Assembly (NCBI GenBank): GCA_000149265.1
Contig: CH002711.1
Coordinates: 1,118,179-1,182,178 of the forward strand
Direction of reading: 5' to 3'
From: Ciona savignyi
Lineage: Eukaryota > Chordata > Ascidiacea > Phlebobranchia > Cionidae
DNA length: 64,000 nt
The first letter of the stretch is position 1; each line of letters begins with the position of its first letter. Of the stretch, positions 58,301 through 64,000 are shown one piece after another. The notes under the pieces were generated by a model, which did not search any database, was not told where the DNA came from, and saw only the letters and a list, made by a program, of their open reading frames with translations. The position numbers and the translations under genes were made by a program.

Positions 58301-61300
58301 CGCACCATTCACACGTCGATTGTTTGATTGTCAACGTAATATAAGCAACCATTCAGACGCTGATTGTTTGATTTTTAACTCAATATTACGCATTACAATC
58401 AAAGTTATACTATGTGTTTTAAGGTGACGTTTAAAAACTATAAAGTAACACATAAATAAGACCCGATAATGCCGGTAATCACGCGCGTTATTTCTTTGCT
58501 GCCCTTTACGGCTACCTGAACTTTTTTTGCCAAAAACGGTGCCGATTTGATGGCAGTTTAAAGAAAATCGGTTAACGGTTAACCGATTATTTTTACATCA
58601 GTTAACCGTTTTTTAAATTAACCGTTAATTCGCAGCCCTAGAAATCATCAATTACTTTGTTCCTCTGTGAGGTTACTGGAGTTGTTGCTTTATGTTGTGT
58701 ATTGTTTACATGTTCCTTCAATTTTAGTTGAACTTATTAATCATTGGGGGTCAAGGGTAATGTCTGCTAAATGCCTTGCCCAAGGAAAAAGCCAACTAGA
58801 TAAAAATTTTCTTTAACCCTACAGTTGATAGGTGACACACTAAACAAGCTATTCAGCCAGACATAAGTATTTAATAAAACAGACAATTCAATACTAGTAT
58901 GGCTGTTTGGGCATTAATAAGAGTCAATAAAACCAATTGATCATTGTACCAAGGCAAAGTACTTGGCATAACTGGTATTGAACCAAGGAATGCAGATTTT
59001 ATTAACTGCTGTTGTCCGCCTACACACAGAGTATCATATTTCTATCTATGTAATTACCTTAAGAAACAATGGCTGTGGGGAATTTTCAAAGACGTCAATA
59101 ATAAAATCATGTTGTTGTTTTGTCAGAGTTCTTCCAACACCATCCAACCAAGCACGGAGTATCTCACAACCAGTTGCTCTATCTAAGTTGGTCACTTCAG
59201 TGAAATTGGTACGTGGCACAGTGCGGTACAGAACGTCCAGTATCCCGAGGTCCGAATCAGGAAGTGTGGAAAGTACAATGCGAACATGGTTTGGGAGCTT
59301 CTTTGGCAGCCAGTTCAACCTTTATTACAAAATAGTTACTTTTAAAAAGGAATTTTATAGACTTCCACAGGGCTATGAAAACTCAAAAAAAATTGAAATA
59401 CCTTCATTCCTGTTTCAGGCTACTGTGACTATTTCACTGCGTTCATTATTTGATTTTATATTTTTAATACAAAAAAAATTTCAACTTCTGATCAGAAAAA
59501 AAACACAAGCGACGAATTTACAGATATCAAGCGGCTGTATACTACAACCAAATTCATATATTTTAGTGAATAAACTTCTATTCAATAGACCTATTTGAAA
59601 CCAGAGCAAAACATCCTTCAAACAGATGTGGCACAAGCACTATATTTTTAACTTAGATTATGTGATGCAAGTCTTTAACCAATAAGACTTAATTTGTTAT
59701 TTAAGATAATCGATTAATTCTTTTTATCCCCAGAGTTGGAAAAGGTCTAACACGCCATACAAAAGAAAGGTTATCTTTAATTGACTATTTAAATTTACGT
59801 GATGCATACAGATGTGTTAATAAAGGACAGTACCCACACAGGATCCCTAATTTTGCTTTTTTACCTATGTGCACCATCTTGCTGTGACAGTTGGTCCAGT
59901 GAGTCGAGGTAAATGATGAGATTTCCACCAAGATGCGTTCCATTTTCATCACGCTTGAGCATGGCAGTGGAAGCAGATTCAAGGGTTTGGACAAACTTCT
60001 GGACAAGCGAAGTGAAGTTTTGCAGCTCATGGTATAACGGCGCTTGAGTTGGTATCAGCTCGCATACTTGAAGTATTACAGACTGCAATTAGAGCTTTGC
60101 ATTATTACTGTTTATAATTTGTATGTAGTTTATACTATGCCACTGTGTGTTTACTCACTGAAAGAAATATTCTGTTAGTTCAAAAACAAAATTAAGCACT
60201 TTAACCATTGGGTTTTGGGTTCAAACCCCACGTATGACAGGAATTTTCTTGTATGTTTCCATGGTTTAACCATTTAGTTTTGATTAATTAAGTTTTATCC
60301 TCGTGTAAGGTAAATTAAGGTGATAACTGATATTATCACATGTGCAATTTCAGATTACCAATCATCACGTTCTGTGACAACTCTAAGAGACCAAAACTCA
60401 TTAACTTGTAATTTGTAAATTCAGTCGATAGATACTTAAAATTAGAACCTTTGTTAGAAAAAAGTTTACCTGTAAAACACTATGTATATTGGATGAACGA
60501 GGTGAGGTGCCTAAAAATCTGTAAACCAGCGTGTCATTGGGTGATGCCCTACGCTGAGCATCGACAAGCATAGCCATCAACGCTGTTTTTCCACATCCAG
60601 ACTCCCCATACGTAACAACTGGGTGATTTGCGTTTTCTCCAGAAAGTTTAGAAAGGATTGTTTCTAACCAGAATATAAAGCATTAATAAAAATTTCATTT
60701 AAAGGTAAGTATTATACAGCATATAAATAAATGAGTTGAAGATTCAGTTCATGTTTGAATCCACTGCTCGTTTAGGCCAATATCATAAAAAAGGGTAATT
60801 ATGTTTACCACCTAGGGTGGGAAAATGCAGTTGGCATTATTACAAAGGCAGGCAATCAGTAAACAATAAGTGGGCGAATACTAATTTCTTTAGTTATTAA
60901 CTTAAATGTCTTAATAAGCCACTGAGTCTAATGGCTCGATACAGTGGATTTTAAAATTGGTCATAATTTGTAAAACTCACATTTATTTGATTTGCTTTCT
61001 TACCTATTAGCTGAGATCTACCACAAAACGACTTTAGTTTTGTTTGTGCAAAAGCAGCATGGTGGACAACTTCATCGAACAACCAATCTGATTTGGTTGG
61101 AGATTTCTCAAACTTTCCTTCGTCAAGTCGGGAATCAATAACGGATTGAGAAATTGCGGTTTTGAAGTCACTCACAAAATCTTGACAGAACTGCTTCAAA
61201 TACACAGAGTGACTTTTCAATTTCTCACTTATTCCTGGGAATGTAATACTATGAACGACACTGCTGTGATACCATAGAATCTTCTTCCCAGAGAAATTTA

Positions 61301-62859
61301 TTTGATTAAAATTTTTATGATGAGTGATAAACACCAATATATATTTGTTAATTAAAAGCTCCGGTTCTAAATATTTTAAACTTAGATACATTTCATATAA
61401 AATGCTGTAAAAAGTTACCTTTTCCATGAGCCCACTTCACTTTGTATGTTTTAACTAGAGTAGTATTTCGTTCAGCCTTGCTTAGTTTACCAATATCAGT
61501 TTTAAGGCTGTTTAGTAGTTTCTGAGAAAAGGAATGTGTAAATGTCTTGTAACAAAATAGAAGTCACGTTTATAACATTAGGTAGGGAAAATACAGGGGT
61601 CGGCAATGCTATCAAAGCCTAGCCTTAGTGAGAATACCTTATGTCCGCAGTAGTGATGTTGATTACATAAGCAACCTCGGAAAATCAGTCATGGAGCTAC
61701 CCTTATACACAATCACCCTTAAAAATATTGATACAATAACAGTGATGTTAACATTGGTCAACTTTTGTTAGATAACATGTACATTTCAATTATAAAAAGA
61801 AGACAACTCTACAAAAAGATGGACAGCTCTGTAAAAAGATTGACAGCTCTGTAAAAAGATGGACAGCTCTGTAAAAAGATGGACAACTCTGTAAAAAGAT
61901 GGACAGCTCTACAAAAAGATGGACAGCTCTGTAAAAAGATGGACAGCTCTGTAAAAAGATGGACAGCTCTGTAAAAAGATGGACAGCTCTGTAAAAAGAT
62001 GGACAGCTCTATAAAAAGATGGACAGCTCTGTAAAAAGATGGACAGCTCTATAAAAAGATAGACAGCTCTAATCTAATATGAAATTGAACTACCAACCCA
62101 CCTGTGCCTCTGCATCCATCGCAGTTGTATCATCCAAATCCACATAATTTCGAGCTGCACTGTCCGATATATGGTGATCCAAATCACTTATCTCCCGCTG
62201 ATACAAGTATGTTTGGGTGGTAGGACTTGAGAAGATACCTTCCTTTATTTCCAATTCTGTGACTGAGAAAAAGAAACATATTTGTCAGTGTTTTAAAATT
62301 TTGTCTTCATGTAATGTTTGTTTTTTAAAGTAAACTAAAGCAAAATGAGGGTATAAGATTATTAAGTTTTATTCGTGAGAATAAAATAAAGTCAGAAGTG
62401 GTTATCGCACATGCAATCGTCATATTACCGTATATTATTGATACAATGATAATCAAACATTCCTACATTTTAAGTTTAACCCATAAATCCTCTTGGTTCA
62501 GGTGTTGTCTGATAAGTACACCATTGCCCAAAAATATAACAGAACAGCCAGTAACTGGTTTCAATTCAGCACCTTTTCGACCAACGGACTACCTGTACTT
62601 TGTATTCAAAAATTTGTATTCATTACCTGATTCAAAGAAATATTCTCCTTTGACCTTTTCCAGCACATTCCTCTGTCTAGCCTCACTTGCACATTTACGA
62701 ATTATGTCAGCAAGATGATGTGATGTTTCTGACCATTTCTTTCTTTCAAGATTTCGTTCTGCCGAATATTGTGGGTTGTCGTCATCAAAATGAGGGTAGA
62801 CTGATGTTATGGGCTGAAGTACGTATTGTGCTGGTACAGCATTGCAATCTTTTCTGTAC
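49342..62859 (-). CDS. NWD1: NACHT and WD-repeat protein, NWD1 family (5' end outside window)
   Basis: Twenty phase-consistent exons (high to low): 62859-62627, 62262-62102, 61521-61419, 61234-61004, 60663-60470, 60082-59865, 59319-59058, 57858-57695, 57177-56974, 56572-56398, 56099-55946, 55295-55191, 54617-54453, 53816-53628, 53121-52955, 52637-52487, 51993-51740, 51058-50843, 50539-49856 (contains the N gap) and 49494-49342. They give about 1,357 residues; vertebrate NWD1 is longer by about 200, consistent with missing 5' exons. The NACHT ATPase has Walker A GESGCGKTAL (exon 60663-60470) and Walker B LIIYLDSLDQL (exon 60082-59865). A helical region follows, then about seven exons of WD repeats (VGSRDGTIMIWEV, LLSGSEDQTMLCW, VTGSQERSIKVWS). 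NACHT-WD proteins are STAND-type ATPases; vertebrate NWD1 is cytosolic and linked to androgen-receptor and chaperone biology. The intron after 52487 is GC-AG. The last donor (49856) is inferred. Confidence 0.88.
49511..49720. repeat. AT-rich tandem repeat, roughly 40-45-bp unit, in last NWD1 intron
   Basis: Five imperfect copies of a unit based on tttaaatccaaatcaaaact, then ttgggaaattttag. It lies just past both convergent stops. Confidence 0.85.
49714..49719 (+). terminator. candidate poly(A) signal of the 41461-49328 gene
   Basis: AATAAA 386 bp after the plus-strand stop, within the AT-rich repeat and within the last intron of the opposite gene. Confidence 0.4.
49919..50018. other. scaffold gap (100 N) inside an NWD1 exon
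   Basis: A placeholder gap. The flanks share the word ttcgtac, and merging them there restores one open frame (see findings), so little or nothing may be missing. Confidence 1.
51088..51419. mobile_element. hAT MITE in an NWD1 intron
   Basis: Ends CAGTGCTTCTCAA and, reverse-complemented, CAGTGGTTCTCGA. Flanked by the 8-bp duplication cattaggg (51080-51087 and 51420-51427). 332 bp, non-coding, with ggtgcgcc repeats near both ends. It sits 29 bp upstream of the acceptor of exon 51058-50843. Confidence 0.92.
52688..52825 (+). repeat. SINE fragment in NWD1 intron
   Basis: Plus orientation, opposite to the gene: ttggttgaatgtgttcttag, gcttgaacccagtggatta, tacaacgtattacaatagc. Confidence 0.65.
53318..53392 (+). 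repeat. 20-bp tandem repeat
   Basis: Nearly four perfect copies of tagcttaacttattgtggcg in an NWD1 intron. Confidence 0.95.
54152..54362 (+). repeat. SINE, diverged copy in NWD1 intron
   Basis: Head-like agcgtggttgcataactcag and gttagcgaattgccaatcag, later ttgaaccaagtgaatta and acgatgcaatagc. Confidence 0.6.
54861..55022. mobile_element. short TIR element, related to 38168-38455
   Basis: The left end (atatggggggaaactaagaa) and the reverse-complemented right end (atatgggcaactctaaaagg) pair imperfectly. The interior has attagggttagttttaaaca, as in the other copy. 162 bp. Confidence 0.6.
55750..55930 (+). repeat. SINE with good B box, in NWD1 intron
   Basis: The head carries gtaggttcgaaactggtcac, the clearest B-box match in the window. 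The 3' end is truncated 16 bp before the exon at 55946. Confidence 0.85.
58010..58862 (-). repeat. SINE split by a hAT insertion
   Basis: The left part (about 58035-58061, aaaaggggcgatatcacaag) and right part (58641-58862, gaggttactggagttgttgc, tgccttgcccaaggaaaaag) are consecutive segments of one minus-oriented SINE separated by the hAT MITE. Confidence 0.75.
58062..58640. mobile_element. hAT MITE nested in the SINE
   Basis: Ends TAGGGCTGCGAA and TTCGCAGCCCTA (12-bp perfect inverted repeat) with the 8-bp duplication gaaatcat at 58054-58061 and 58641-58648. Subterminal regions repeat ggttaaccg palindromes. The centre (about 58200-58375) has four copies of a roughly 45-bp unit (accattcacacgtcgattgt, ttgattgtcaacgtaatata). 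Confidence 0.93.
60185..60240 (+). repeat. tRNA-like fragment, possibly another SINE type
   Basis: gggttttgggttcaaacccc has a B-box-like GGTTCAAAC and a T-arm-like palindrome, but no full cloverleaf could be drawn. Confidence 0.3.
61795..62072 (+). repeat. 20-bp minisatellite in NWD1 intron
   Basis: Fourteen tandem copies of aaaaagatggacagctctgt with few variants (acaactct, ctata). It lies between exons 61521 and 62102, ending 30 bp from the latter. Confidence 0.97.
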
Positions 62860-62938
62860 CTGAGGTATTTAAGGTTGTAAAATGGTGCATGATTATGGGT
62901 CCCATTTGAAAAAATGGGACACATATTGTTTTTGTCCG

Positions 62939-62963
62939 TTTTTTTTTTTTTTTTTTTTTTTTT
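62939..62963. repeat. poly(T) run
   Basis: About 25 consecutive T, just before the first unit of the 338-bp array. Confidence 0.95.
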
Positions 62964-62969
62964 CGTCAA

Positions 62970-64000
62970 ACGCTTGACAGGCATGGCATGGCGCCCCGAC
63001 ATCTACCAGAAGGAATAATGGAATCGCAATGAAACTTGGTGATTTTTTAGACAACATGGCCTAGATATGCAGAAACCGAAATTTTGGGTAATAAATTTAG
63101 GGGAATTCCCCTTGGATGTTAAAAACCAAAACGGCCATTTTTTTCTAAAAAAATAGCTTTTTAGGCCATAGCACTTGAACGGCTGCTCCAATTTGAATCA
63201 AATTTGGTGGAATGTTAGTGCACTAGTCACTGATTTAACACTTAAAAGAAATAAAAAAATTACCTGGGGAAATACCCTAAAAATTAAACTTTTGCTGTTA
63301 AATGATAATTGCGACAGGCATGCTATGGCGCCCCGACATCTACCAGAAGGAATAATGGAATCGCAATGAAACTTGGTGATTTTCTAGACAACATGGCCTA
63401 GATATGCAGAAACCAAAATTTTGGGTAATTAATTTAGGGGAATTCCCCTTGGACGTTAAAAACCAAAACGGTATTTTTTTCTAAAAAAATAGCCTTTTTT
63501 GGGCATAGCGCTTGAACGACCAATACAATTTGAATCAGATTTGGTGGAATGTAAGTGCATTAGTCACTGATTTAACACTTAAAAGAAATAAAAAAATTAC
63601 CCAGGGAAATACCCTAAAAATCGGATTTCGTTCTCTAATTATGATTGTGACAAGCATGCCATGTTGCCCCGAAATCTAGCAAAAGGAGTAATGAAATCGC
63701 AATAAAAATTTGACATTTGTAACAGAACATAATCTAGATAAGCAGAAACCAAAATTTTGGGTAATGAATCTAGGGAAATTCCCCTGAGATAAAAACCAAA
63801 ACATTTTTTTTCTAAAAACTTAGATTTTTTGGGCATAGCACTTGAACGGCTGCTGTAATTTTAATAAAATTCGGTAAAATGTTAAAACATTAGACACTTT
63901 GTGCCAATTAAAAAAAGAAAACATTTAATTAGGTTAATTTACATGAAAACAAAGATATGTTCTAAATTTTGATTGTGGCAGACATGCCATATCGCAATGA
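62970..64000 (+). repeat. tandem array of roughly 338-bp units, open at the window edge
   Basis: Unit starts (gacaggcatg, then atggcgccccgacatctacc) occur at about 62974, 63312 and 63649, and a fourth begins at about 63976. Units 1 and 2 are very similar, unit 3 more diverged. Each carries ttaggggaattccccttgg-type and tttggtggaatg segments. The array replaces any visible NWD1 upstream exon. Confidence 0.92.

Noticed and set aside
58978..59598. 206-codon plus frame
   Set aside because: Opposite strand of an NWD1 exon joined to AT-rich intron; no domain.
59785..60030. 81-codon minus frame
   Set aside because: Wrong-frame shadow of the NWD1 Walker B exon (60082-59865).
61795..62072. CRISPR-like array
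   Set aside because: Units are contiguous 20-mers with no spacers, in a eukaryotic intron.

Overview
The window looks like a nuclear scaffold from a tunicate, most likely a Ciona-type sea squirt. The DNA is AT-rich, the genes are compact with many short GT-AG introns, and there are about 17 copies of one tRNA-headed SINE of the kind known from Ciona. Several MITEs are present, and three start codons lie a few bases downstream of an AG, as expected where SL trans-splicing is common. The species call is an inference. Two 100-N scaffold gaps are present (490-589 and 49919-50018). All exon models are hand-derived from splice motifs, reading phase and family knowledge; no search was run.

Layout. 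1-101: first coding exon of an acyl-CoA synthetase/4-coumarate-CoA-ligase-like gene leaving the window to the left (minus). 102-13365: repeat-rich and gene-poor, with a 15-16-bp minisatellite, a hAT MITE with an 8-bp target duplication, SINEs, a 550-bp tandem duplication, a fold-back element and a (TA)n tract. 13366-15898: an NXPE-family gene (minus, two coding exons) with one apparent frameshift. 17818-18129: a TA-flanked MITE. 18610-25331: a BEL/Pao LTR retrotransposon with LTRs differing by a single base, an intact RT-RNase H-integrase ORF, but a gag-protease region broken into several frames. 29003-35109: a complete ten-exon PNPLA8 (mitochondrial/peroxisomal calcium-independent phospholipase A2-gamma) gene. 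37035-39874: a three-exon BTB/POZ protein without zinc fingers. 41461-49328: a sixteen-exon gene for a roughly 1,247-residue protein that I do not recognise, carrying short G-x-F-x-P-G repeats. 49342-62859: a NACHT plus WD-repeat gene of the NWD1 family (minus, 20 exons visible, 5' end beyond the window). 62970-64000: a tandem array of about 338-bp units running off the right edge.

The genes do not form an evident pathway. The notable gene arrangement is the tail-to-tail pair: the stop codons of the unrecognised gene and of the NWD1-like gene are 13 bp apart, so their 3' UTRs must overlap. Other points of interest are two likely GC-AG introns, a hAT insertion 29 bp from a splice acceptor whose target duplication copied a branch-point-like motif, a hAT inserted inside a SINE, a scaffold gap that is probably not a real gap, and a diverged duplicated block that preserves a splice donor on either side of the retrotransposon.
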